Of a stretch of 52,868 bases of DNA, positions 47,645-52,868 are shown piece by piece (the first letter of the stretch is position 1; the number at the start of each line of letters is the position of its first letter). The position numbers and the translations under genes are program-made. The notes under the pieces were generated by a model that ran no database searches, was not told the origin of the DNA, and was given only the letters and a program-made list of their open reading frames with translations. Origin of the DNA: a bacterium (GTDB lineage Bacteria; Patescibacteriota; Minisyncoccia; UBA6257; GWB1-50-10); assembly GCA_027310365.1 (NCBI GenBank), contig DAIDAY010000004.1, forward strand, positions 1-52,868. Direction: 5' to 3'.

Positions 47645-48211
47645 ATGCTCGCAAAATCAAATGTGAAAACGTACGTCGTCTTCTCGAATAGTGCGTATCG
47701 GAAAAACCCCGACTTTTACCGGGCATTTGTCCGCGCAGTCGAATCGGTAAGGGGGGTGCAGATCAAAGATCGGTGGTTTGAGCGTCAAGAAAAAGAGCTG
47801 CCGAGAAAGATATACCTCGAGACGCTCCGGGCGATTCGCGACTCCAACGTGGTGATTGCGGAAACATCCGCAAAATCCACGGGAGTGGGCCAGCAAATCG
47901 CCTACGCTATTGCGCAGAAGAAGCAAACATTCATTTGCATGAGCAAGAAATCGCATCCTTCGGGGAATAACGTCTTTTTGCACGGGACGATATCTCCTTT
48001 TTCCCACAACTTATACTACGGTAATTTCCAGGAGCTTGAACGGCTTTTATCGCAAGGAATTTCGAAGATGTCGAATCAAAGATTGGAAAAGTTTAACTTT
48101 ATTGCAAGCCGTCATACCAAAGAAATCCTCCGCCGCGAGAGCGCGAAGCACGGCATATCGCAGTCTGAGCTCCTCCGGCGGATTATCGAAGAGTGGGCTG
48201 AAAAAAATTAA
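47645..48211 (+). CDS. Deoxyribosyltransferase-like domain fused to a ribbon-helix-helix domain
   Basis: The 188-aa protein has an N-terminal fold with VKTYVVFSNSAYRKNPDFY, RAIRDSNVVIAETSAKSTGVGQQ (Asp and Glu-like nucleotide-binding strand) and AYAIAQKKQTFIC. This resembles nucleoside 2-deoxyribosyltransferase or SLOG-type domains. The C-terminus (SRHTKEILRRESAKHGISQS then ELLRRIIEEWAEK) is a ribbon-helix-helix-like DNA-binding unit. A TATAAT lies at 47618-47623, back to back with the CYTH promoter. The combination suggests a nucleotide-sensing regulator; this is inference. Confidence 0.6.
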   Translation: MLAKSNVKTYVVFSNSAYRKNPDFYRAFVRAVESVRGVQIKDRWFERQEKELPRKIYLETLRAIRDSNVVIAETSAKSTGVGQQIAYAIAQKKQTFICMSKKSHPSGNNVFLHGTISPFSHNLYYGNFQELERLLSQGISKMSNQRLEKFNFIASRHTKEILRRESAKHGISQSELLRRIIEEWAEKN

Positions 48212-48251
48212 AATGGCGCAGGGGTCACCTACGCCAAAATGGTACTACATA

Positions 48252-48725
48252 CTACACTACCTCAATCTTCTTCACCTCGACCTCTTGAATGAGAGGGCCG
48301 ATTCTTCCGGTACGGACATCGCCGACCGATGCGCCCATAATAAGCTTTGCAAGGGGCGCCCGGTATGATACGTACTCCCGAGGATTTTCCCGGAAGTTCA
48401 TGTAGCTTCCGACCTTGAACTTCATTTCTTTTCCTTCCGTCCTGTTGAAGACGGTTACCGTGCATCCGATCGCGACGCGTGACGGATTCGGCTTCGAAGT
48501 TATGAGGACGGCGTCGTTTTGAACCTTCAGGAGCTCCAGAACCCGTTTCGTCCACATGATGGCCTGCCGCTGCCCTTCCTCAAAGGCGAAATTGTCGTGC
48601 CACGTGTCGGCGCCTTCCGTCGCGCTTTCACCGGCCGCCTTCATGTTGGTTTCAACGAGTTTTTTCGCTTGATCGATGGCTTTCTTGAGGTCCTCGAAAT
48701 CCTCGGGGAGGAAGTAATATTTCAT
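48252..48725 (-). CDS. GreA/GreB C-terminal-like domain protein
   Basis: The 157-aa protein starts MKYYFLPEDFEDLKKAIDQA, a helical N-terminus, and its second half (IGCTVTVFNRTEGKEMKFKV, APLAKLIMGASVGDVRTGRI, VEVKKIEVV) matches the FKBP-like C-terminal domain of GreA/GreB transcript cleavage factors. The N-terminal coiled coil with the acidic tip is not clearly present. It may bind RNA polymerase or be a regulator. An AGGAGGAGAGG ribosome-binding site precedes the ATG at 48725, which overlaps the upstream stop by 4 nt. Confidence 0.75.
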   Translation of the reverse strand: MKYYFLPEDFEDLKKAIDQAKKLVETNMKAAGESATEGADTWHDNFAFEEGQRQAIMWTKRVLELLKVQNDAVLITSKPNPSRVAIGCTVTVFNRTEGKEMKFKVGSYMNFRENPREYVSYRAPLAKLIMGASVGDVRTGRIGPLIQEVEVKKIEVV

Positions 48726-49231
48726 CCTCTCCTCCTTTCTTTCGTTTTTGCGATGATTTCTCCTTTTAAGGCTTGGATGACGTTTTCCCACGATCCCGTG
48801 ACGAGAGGAAGACCGAGCTTTTGTGCCAAGGTATTTCCCCAGATTCCTTCTTCGTCGGGCAAAATGCGGACGACGGCCGGTACGCCTTTCGCTTGTGCGG
48901 CGACCGCGACGAGGATGCCGAGGGGCTCTCTCCGCACGGTGACGAATGAATCGGAAATCGTGAGCTCCGTTATGATACCAAAGCGAGAACCGAATTCCCG
49001 TCTGGTTTCTTCGAGGAGTGAAGCGTTGCCGCTCACACCTTCCAGAATTTCATGGTGCGAAGCGAACTTTTCGCCGAAGAACAACGAAGCGCTCTCCAGT
49101 GAGTTGAATGTGTCGACAACCACGTTCTGGGGATTATCGCGGTGCAGCGCATCTTCGAAATCTTTTTCTCCTGCCGCATCCCCTTCAAAGAGGGCGACGG
49201 CAATGGCGGCCTTCTTGGATAATTCACTCAT
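48722..49231 (-). CDS. Conserved protein of unknown function
   Basis: The 169-aa soluble protein starts MSELSKKAAIAVALFEGDAA and has alternating strands and helices (FGIITELTISDSFVTVRREP, LGILVAVAAQAKGVPAVVRI, LPDEEGIWGNTLAQKLGLPL). It looks like a Rossmann-type alpha/beta fold, but I recognise no catalytic motif. It overlaps the GreA-C-like gene by 4 nt and is the upstream gene of that pair. There is no membrane segment. Confidence 0.6.
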   Translation of the reverse strand: MSELSKKAAIAVALFEGDAAGEKDFEDALHRDNPQNVVVDTFNSLESASLFFGEKFASHHEILEGVSGNASLLEETRREFGSRFGIITELTISDSFVTVRREPLGILVAVAAQAKGVPAVVRILPDEEGIWGNTLAQKLGLPLVTGSWENVIQALKGEIIAKTKERRRG

Positions 49232-49344
49232 ACCTTCACCTTCTTTCTTTCAGCTTTTACGACGATTGTTAAGTTCCAACTTGGTGCCACTACTGTACGA
49301 TAAGAAGCAGGACGTGTCAAACCAACGGAGGGAGGGAGTGATGG

Positions 49345-49350
49345 TACAAT
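49345..49350 (+). promoter_or_regulatory. -10 box of the YdcF-like gene
   Basis: TACAAT ending 6 nt before the ATG at 49357; leaderless arrangement. Confidence 0.55.
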
Positions 49351-49356
49351 GAAGGT

Positions 49357-50172
49357 ATGAAGCCGGAAGAAGCCGATAGTCTTTATAAGCCGAACCTGCC
49401 GGAAAAGAAAGAATACTTGCACGCCATTGAATCTCTCATTGAACGTAAGCCCCCGCTCGAAAAAATAAAGTTTGAGAACTTGAATCGCGTGCTTTCCTTG
49501 GCGGGTATGAGCGAAGATCCGTACCGCTTTGTTGGAAAGGAAAAAATAAACGCCGATGAAGCGCGGGCAGTCGCTGAAAAAGCGTTTCTCGCCGTAAATG
49601 CCGGGAAACGAAGCGAAGATCTCGAGCAAGCGCTTCGGGAGCTTTGGGATTATCTCGCGGAAGAAGACAAGCTCGAGCCTGCCGATTTGATATTCGTTTT
49701 CGGCGGCGGCCAGAATGAAACTCGGGCGAACGAAGCAGTCCGGTTATATCGGGAAAAATTCGGGCCGAAGATCCTGTTCACGGGAGCGCACGCGTCATCC
49801 CTCCCGGAGGGAAGTTGGTCGGAGGCCGAGTACTACCGGAAAGTCGCCGTTGCGAGCGGCGTTCCGGAGCGGGATATCATCGTGGAAACAAAGGCAAAAA
49901 ACACGCCGGAGAACGCCGTGAATTCCGTGAAGATTCTCAAGGAATCTAATTTTACTCCCAGGAAAATGATCATTGTGACGGCGCCTTATCATATGAAGCG
50001 ATGTTCCCTGAACCTGCGTTCGGTCGCCGATTGGAAGCCCCAGATCATAAGACACGATCTTCCCGACCAAGCGCATACGGACGCCAGTTATTTTACCGAT
50101 AAAGATGTGTGGTCGTCCGTCTTTTTTGAATACTTGAAACTCTACAACGCCCGCTTAATGGAACACTTTTAG
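49357..50172 (+). CDS. YdcF/DUF218-like protein
   Basis: The 271-aa protein has a DUF218 domain in its second half: DLIFVFGGGQNETRANEAVR, KILFTGAHASSLPEGSWSEA, AEYYRKVAVASGVPERDIIV, ETKAKNTPENAVNSVKIL and MIIVTAPYHMKRC. Conserved Asn, Thr and His residues mark the active site of the fold. Related proteins (YdcF, SanA) are linked to cell-envelope functions, and YdcF binds S-adenosylmethionine. The first 110 residues are a helical extension without match. No membrane helix is present. It ends 18 nt before the recombinase gene. Confidence 0.78.
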   Translation: MKPEEADSLYKPNLPEKKEYLHAIESLIERKPPLEKIKFENLNRVLSLAGMSEDPYRFVGKEKINADEARAVAEKAFLAVNAGKRSEDLEQALRELWDYLAEEDKLEPADLIFVFGGGQNETRANEAVRLYREKFGPKILFTGAHASSLPEGSWSEAEYYRKVAVASGVPERDIIVETKAKNTPENAVNSVKILKESNFTPRKMIIVTAPYHMKRCSLNLRSVADWKPQIIRHDLPDQAHTDASYFTDKDVWSSVFFEYLKLYNARLMEHF

Positions 50173-50175
50173 TGG

Positions 50176-50181
50176 TACAAT
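50176..50181 (+). promoter_or_regulatory. -10 box of the recombinase gene
   Basis: TACAAT ending 9 nt before the ATG at 50191. Confidence 0.5.
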
Positions 50182-50190
50182 GAGAGCGGG

Positions 50191-51075
50191 ATGACGGAAA
50201 TTGAAAAGTATCTCAAGGAATATTTGGATTACCTTGAAGTAGAAAAAAATCGGTCGCGGAAAACGCGCGAAAACTACGCACGATACTTGAAGTTATTCGT
50301 AAAACAAACGGGCGTTCAATCTCCCTTTGCCATCGACGACGATATCGTCCGGAGCTTCCGACTCGACTTGAATCGTCGGGGAATCAAAAAAATCACGCAA
50401 GGGTATTACGTGATTGCGCTCAGGAATTTCTTGAAGTACTTGATCAAGAGGAAGCTGAAGGTCCTCCCTCCCGACACCATCGAACTTCCCCGCGTGAGCC
50501 GGGCGGACATTGAAGTTTTGGGATACGAGGAACTTGAACGGCTTCTCTCCGCCCCGAAGGGCGGCGATCTCCGGTCGCTCCGCGACAAAGCGATTTTGGA
50601 AACCCTCTTTTCGACGGGCGTGAGGCTCTCGGAACTTTGCAATCTTTCGCGGTTCGTTGATTTGAAGCGCGGCGAGATTTCTGTGCGCGGAAAGGGAGAC
50701 AAAATACGCGTCGTTTTTCTTTCGAATACGGCAAAAGACGCCATACGCGATTATATGAAGAGGCGGCAGGATGCCTGGGAGCCGCTTTTTGTAAGTTTGG
50801 ATAAGAAGGGAAGGGTTATGGGAAGAATTACGCCCCGGAGCGTCGAGCGCTTGGTTTCGTTCTATGCCCGGAAAGCCGGCATACCGAAGAAGGTGCACCC
50901 TCATGAATTGCGCCATTCGTTCGCGACCGATCTCCTGGTGAATGGCGCCGACCTCCGTTCGGTCCAGGCGCTCTTGGGTCACGCGAATATCTCGACGACG
51001 CAAATCTATACCCACCTCACCAACAAGGAGTTGCGCGAGGTGCACGAAGCCTTCCACGGCAAACGAAGGAGATGA
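50191..51075 (+). CDS. xer: Tyrosine recombinase, XerC/XerD type
   Basis: The 294-aa protein has a SAM-like core-binding domain (YLKEYLDYLEVEKNRSRKTR, ENYARYLKLF) and the catalytic domain with Arg in FSTGVRLSELCNL, Lys in VRGKGDKIR, HELRHSFA, LLGHANISTTQIYTHL with the nucleophilic Tyr. It has normal Xer length and resolves chromosome dimers at a dif site, or acts on a local element. A 39-nt repeat with a palindromic core lies 30 nt after its stop, so a local substrate is possible. It is the only recombinase in the window. Confidence 0.93.
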   Translation: MTEIEKYLKEYLDYLEVEKNRSRKTRENYARYLKLFVKQTGVQSPFAIDDDIVRSFRLDLNRRGIKKITQGYYVIALRNFLKYLIKRKLKVLPPDTIELPRVSRADIEVLGYEELERLLSAPKGGDLRSLRDKAILETLFSTGVRLSELCNLSRFVDLKRGEISVRGKGDKIRVVFLSNTAKDAIRDYMKRRQDAWEPLFVSLDKKGRVMGRITPRSVERLVSFYARKAGIPKKVHPHELRHSFATDLLVNGADLRSVQALLGHANISTTQIYTHLTNKELREVHEAFHGKRRR

Positions 51076-51104
51076 GAGTAAGAATTTTCCTCGGGCACAA
51101 GAAG

Positions 51105-51143
51105 AACTATGATAACTAGACGATCGTCTAGAAAATGTAAGTT
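51105..51143 (+). repeat. 39-nt direct repeat, left copy, with 16-bp palindrome
   Basis: Matches 51804-51842 at 30 of 39 positions without gaps. It contains the perfect palindrome CTAGACGATCGTCTAG at 51116-51131. It lies between the recombinase gene and the Cas2-like gene promoter. Confidence 0.65.
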
Positions 51144-51158
51144 TTGTGGCATAGGGTG

Positions 51159-51164
51159 TATAAT
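51159..51164 (+). promoter_or_regulatory. -10 box of the Cas2-like gene
   Basis: TATAAT, 20 nt before the ATG; the palindrome ends just upstream of where the -35 box should be. Confidence 0.5.
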
Positions 51165-51184
51165 AGTGGTGTATCTACGAAAAA

Positions 51185-51790
51185 ATGGCGAGGGGGAACA
51201 TTTCGTTGAGTATTTTAGAGGTGTTAAAAGACGCAGCCGTTGGCAGTCTCGATCTTTTTGAGGCTTTTCTGGCTGCTGGCTACGGTGCTTCGCCGCGCAG
51301 GGTAGGTTACGAACTGTCGAAGATAGAAGAAAAAAGATTATCCAGGGAACAGAGAGCGAGATTGAGGCAAAAATACTGCAATCTTATTTCTCAGTTAAAG
51401 AGAGATGGGCTTATTCAAGTGAAGGAAAACAGCCGTTCGAAAATTTTTGCTCTCACCCCCAGAGGGAAGAAGAAGATGAAGGAGTTAAGATTAAAAATCG
51501 AGCGGGAAGCGCCTCGACCGGATGGATATCAAAAAGAGAAAGGAAATCTTACCATCGTCGCCTTTGATGTGCCAGAAAAGCATAAAACAAAAAGAAACTG
51601 GATAAGAGAGGTTTTGAAAAATCTGGATTTCAAAATGATCCAAAAAAGTGTTTGGTTCGGCAGAGTGAAAATCCCGCGGCAATTCATCGATGATTTAGGA
51701 AGATTTGATATGATCGACTTTGTTGAAGTATTTGAAATAAGCAAAGCTGGTAGCCTGAAACGGGTTGGCCAGCAATTCCACATTATCTAA
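51185..51790 (+). CDS. Winged-helix/Cas2-like (PaaX-type) protein
   Basis: The 201-aa protein starts MARGNISLSILEVLKDAAVG. An N-terminal winged-helix (about residues 8-95: YCNLISQLKRDGLIQVKENS) is followed by a ferredoxin-like domain resembling Cas2 and the PaaX C-terminus: LTIVAFDVPEKHKTKRNWIR, LKNLDFKMIQKSVWFGRVKI and MIDFVEVFEISKAG. The Asp in AFDVPE corresponds to the conserved Cas2 acidic residue. No CRISPR array, cas1 or phenylacetate genes are present. It may be a stand-alone regulator or nuclease. The flanking 39-nt repeats suggest DNA sites for it or for the recombinase. Confidence 0.75.
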   Translation: MARGNISLSILEVLKDAAVGSLDLFEAFLAAGYGASPRRVGYELSKIEEKRLSREQRARLRQKYCNLISQLKRDGLIQVKENSRSKIFALTPRGKKKMKELRLKIEREAPRPDGYQKEKGNLTIVAFDVPEKHKTKRNWIREVLKNLDFKMIQKSVWFGRVKIPRQFIDDLGRFDMIDFVEVFEISKAGSLKRVGQQFHII

Positions 51791-51803
51791 ATAAGCGCGA
51801 GGA

Positions 51804-51842
51804 AACTACGTTAAGTAAACGATCGCATAGTTAATGTAAATT
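51804..51842 (+). repeat. 39-nt direct repeat, right copy
   Basis: Second copy with core ACGATCG and a degenerate palindrome (TTAAGTAAACGATCGCATAG). It lies between two convergent genes, where a promoter operator is not expected. Confidence 0.6.
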
Positions 51843-52252
51843 CACGATTGCTTGTTCAATATGCTGGTGTGGTATTTTTCCGGCTCATGAGGTTCGAGCC
51901 TGACCACATTCGGTACCGGATTGAATTCGCGGAGGCATGACGACAGACTTACGCCGAGATCCTTCTGGTCGTATCCGAGTGCGATGACATCGGGGCGCTC
52001 GCTTTTCGCCGATTGCCACGTTCCCAGAATCTCGTCCCCCGCGATAACTTTGTTCACGTAATCTTCTTTTTCAAGGCGATTCTTTCGTTCTTCAAAATCG
52101 AGCCGGGGCTTCCGGCTCTTCAGTTTTTCTACGGTTACATCCCGCGCCAAAACGATCACCAGTTCGTCGCCGAGTTGCTTCGCTTGCTTCAAAAACTCGC
52201 GATGCCCTTCATGGACCCCGTCGAAGACCCCAAAAACCAAAACTTTTTTCAT
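51842..52252 (-). CDS. Cytidylyltransferase-like nucleotidyltransferase
   Basis: The 136-aa protein starts MKKVLVFGVFDGVHEGHREF, with the G-FD--H-GH motif of the HIGH-superfamily nucleotidyltransferases. It continues with LVIVLARDVTVEKLKSRKPR, FEERKNRLEKEDYVNKVIAG, PDVIALGYDQ. It transfers a nucleotide from CTP or ATP to a phosphorylated substrate; homologues include TagD and archaeal FAD synthetase RibL. The substrate cannot be set. The ATG at 52252 is preferred over the TTG at 52261. It is probably transcribed with the tRNA-Leu just upstream. Confidence 0.82.
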   Translation of the reverse strand: MKKVLVFGVFDGVHEGHREFLKQAKQLGDELVIVLARDVTVEKLKSRKPRLDFEERKNRLEKEDYVNKVIAGDEILGTWQSAKSERPDVIALGYDQKDLGVSLSSCLREFNPVPNVVRLEPHEPEKYHTSILNKQS

Positions 52253-52269
52253 ATCGTTCAAATTTCCTG

Positions 52270-52352
52270 TGGGCAGGGAGGGATTTGAACCCTCACGCCT
52301 TTGCGGCGCGGGCTCCTAAAGCCCGTGCGTCTGCCGGTTTCGCCACCTGCCC
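52270..52352 (-). tRNA. tRNA-Leu (anticodon UAG)
   Basis: The acceptor stem GGGCAGG pairs with CCTGCCC. The anticodon stem CGGGC/GCCCG encloses TTTAGGA with TAG as anticodon (reads CUA). A long variable arm (GCCGCAAAGGC) and T-arm with GGTTCAAATCC are present. The discriminator is A. The CCA end is not encoded, unlike in the tRNA-Arg at 2739. Confidence 0.93.
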
Positions 52353-52361
52353 ATAGCCCAC

Positions 52362-52411
52362 ATTTTACCAGATATTTTGTATTTGACAAATAGATAAAAA
52401 TGTTGTAGTAT
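52362..52411. promoter_or_regulatory. Divergent promoters sharing one -35 region
   Basis: Minus strand (tRNA-Leu): TTGTCA (52384-52389), 16 nt, TAAAAT (52362-52367). Plus strand (last gene): TTGACA (52383-52388), 17 nt, TAGTAT (52406-52411). The two -35 boxes occupy almost the same bases (TTTGACAAA), so polymerase binding should be mutually exclusive. Confidence 0.7.
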
Positions 52412-52433
52412 TTGCTTAGATTTACTGTCAAAA

Positions 52434-52453
52434 AGCTCTCTGTTCTGAGAGCT
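52434..52453 (+). other. Leader hairpin of the last gene
   Basis: AGCTCTC (52434-52440) pairs with GAGAGCT (52447-52453) around a 6-nt loop in the roughly 90-nt leader. No T-run follows directly, so it is not a simple terminator. Confidence 0.45.
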
Positions 52454-52508
52454 CATACCGGGCAAAAGAGTTTTCTGAACAATCAATAAAATAGAAAGGA
52501 GAAGTAAG

Positions 52509-52868
52509 ATGCTTCTCAAAAACAAGGGAAAGAAAGCCGTCGAAGAAGATCTTGGCGATCTGCTTGGTGGCTTAAATCCAGAACTTCAAAAGTTTGCTGA
52601 TCTGTTGGCGAGTTTCATGCCAGCCGACAGCTTCCTCAGAAGTGAAGGTGCAGATAGGTTGTGGGGAATACTCAGTGATTCCGTTGAACGACGGGCCGAT
52701 TCACTACCGTTTCCATGGAGTAGAGTCATAGAAAAAGGTAGTGATCTTATCGAATTTCTCTCTAGGAGTTTACGAGAAGGCAAAAGTACATCTTCTACGC
52801 TCTCAAGGCTCAACTGGCAAGAGAATTTCTTTAAGCAGGCTCAAGATCGGCTAGCTAAAGCTCAAGAT
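52509..52868 (+). CDS. Unknown protein, 3' end beyond the window
   Basis: An ATG at 52509 preceded by an AAAGGAGAAG ribosome-binding site opens a frame that stays open to the window end (120 codons). It starts MLLKNKGKKAVEEDLGDLLG and continues as amphipathic helices rich in Leu, Ser and Glu (LWGILSDSVERRADSLP, LIEFLSRSLREGKSTS). No signal peptide or membrane helix is seen. I do not recognise the family. The gene has its own promoter at 52383-52411 and one of the longest leaders in the window. Confidence 0.7.
   Translation, partial: MLLKNKGKKAVEEDLGDLLGGLNPELQKFADLLASFMPADSFLRSEGADRLWGILSDSVERRADSLPFPWSRVIEKGSDLIEFLSRSLREGKSTSSTLSRLNWQENFFKQAQDRLAKAQD

Noticed and set aside
48215-48240. Terminator after the RHH-domain gene
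   Set aside because: TGGCG/CGCCA can pair, but the loop is long and no T-run follows on either strand.
50191-51842. CRISPR array associated with the Cas2-like gene
   Set aside because: Only two diverged repeats 699 bp apart are present with a gene between them; no short regularly spaced repeats occur here or elsewhere in the window.
1-52868. Alternative genetic code (TGA as Gly, as in some CPR)
   Set aside because: TGA ends several clearly complete proteins (ruvB, PBP, rpsO, murE region) and no family-conserved Gly is encoded by TGA.

Overview
This window looks like a chromosomal segment of a Candidate Phyla Radiation (Patescibacteria) bacterium, most likely from the Parcubacteria side. The basis is the mix of compact core genes (270-aa HolA, 228-aa YidC, 79-aa RnpA, DNA polymerase I without recognisable proofreading motifs) and a PrgI/VirB4/VirB6 secretion cluster of the kind common in that group. 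Many overlapping or abutting genes and many promoters placed directly on start codons fit as well. TGA is used as a stop (ruvB, PBP, rpsO), so this is not a TGA-recoding lineage. No organism name can be fixed from the sequence alone.

Layout. 1-3110 is an accessory patch: the 3' part of an IS transposase, a truncated HAD phosphatase at its edge, an intact aldo/keto reductase, remnants of a peptidase S51, an alanyl-tRNA synthetase and a second aldo/keto reductase, a tRNA-Arg and a large inverted repeat. 3124-9231 (mostly minus strand) holds an O-antigen-ligase-like membrane protein, an EF-Tu-domain-2-like protein, a LOG-like protein, a MurE-type ligase, ruvA, rpsT, holA and a lipoprotein. 9358-19380 (plus strand) holds pilB, a candidate SRP RNA, ruvB, tsaE, polA, a histidine kinase, ruvC, a small acidic protein and a class A PBP. 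19370-23859 is the origin neighbourhood: dnaN and dnaA on minus, and divergent rpmH-rnpA-yidC-jag on plus.

23903-37739 is one long minus-strand run that starts with rsmA and continues into a type IV secretion-like operon: large exported protein, VirB6-like protein, PrgI, a split VirB4 and a VirB2-like protein carrying an M15 peptidase-like domain. A GIY-YIG cassette bounded by 17-bp inverted repeats interrupts the run. 37790-46976 holds a LysM protein, comM, a DksA/TraR-like factor, a membrane protein, pnp, a NYN-domain protein, rpsO, a thymidylate-kinase-like gene and a divergent B12-type ribonucleotide reductase. 46983-52868 holds a CYTH protein, a deoxyribosyltransferase-like/RHH protein, a GreA-C-like protein, a YdcF-like protein, a Xer recombinase, a winged-helix/Cas2-like gene between two 39-nt repeats, a nucleotidyltransferase, tRNA-Leu and the start of an unknown gene.

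Most promising observations: (1) the Cas2-like gene flanked by direct repeats with palindromic cores, next to a tyrosine recombinase and with no CRISPR array; (2) the GIY-YIG cassette with exact terminal repeats; (3) a recurring gap of about 6-10 nt between the -10 box and ATG, pointing to frequent leaderless mRNAs, which also revises several start codons; (4) a conserved leader-like element upstream of both virB4 and the DksA-like gene; (5) a ribonucleotide reductase lacking the usual active-site Asn and the C-terminal Cys pair; (6) a hairpin RNA between pilB and ruvB with an SRP-like tip.
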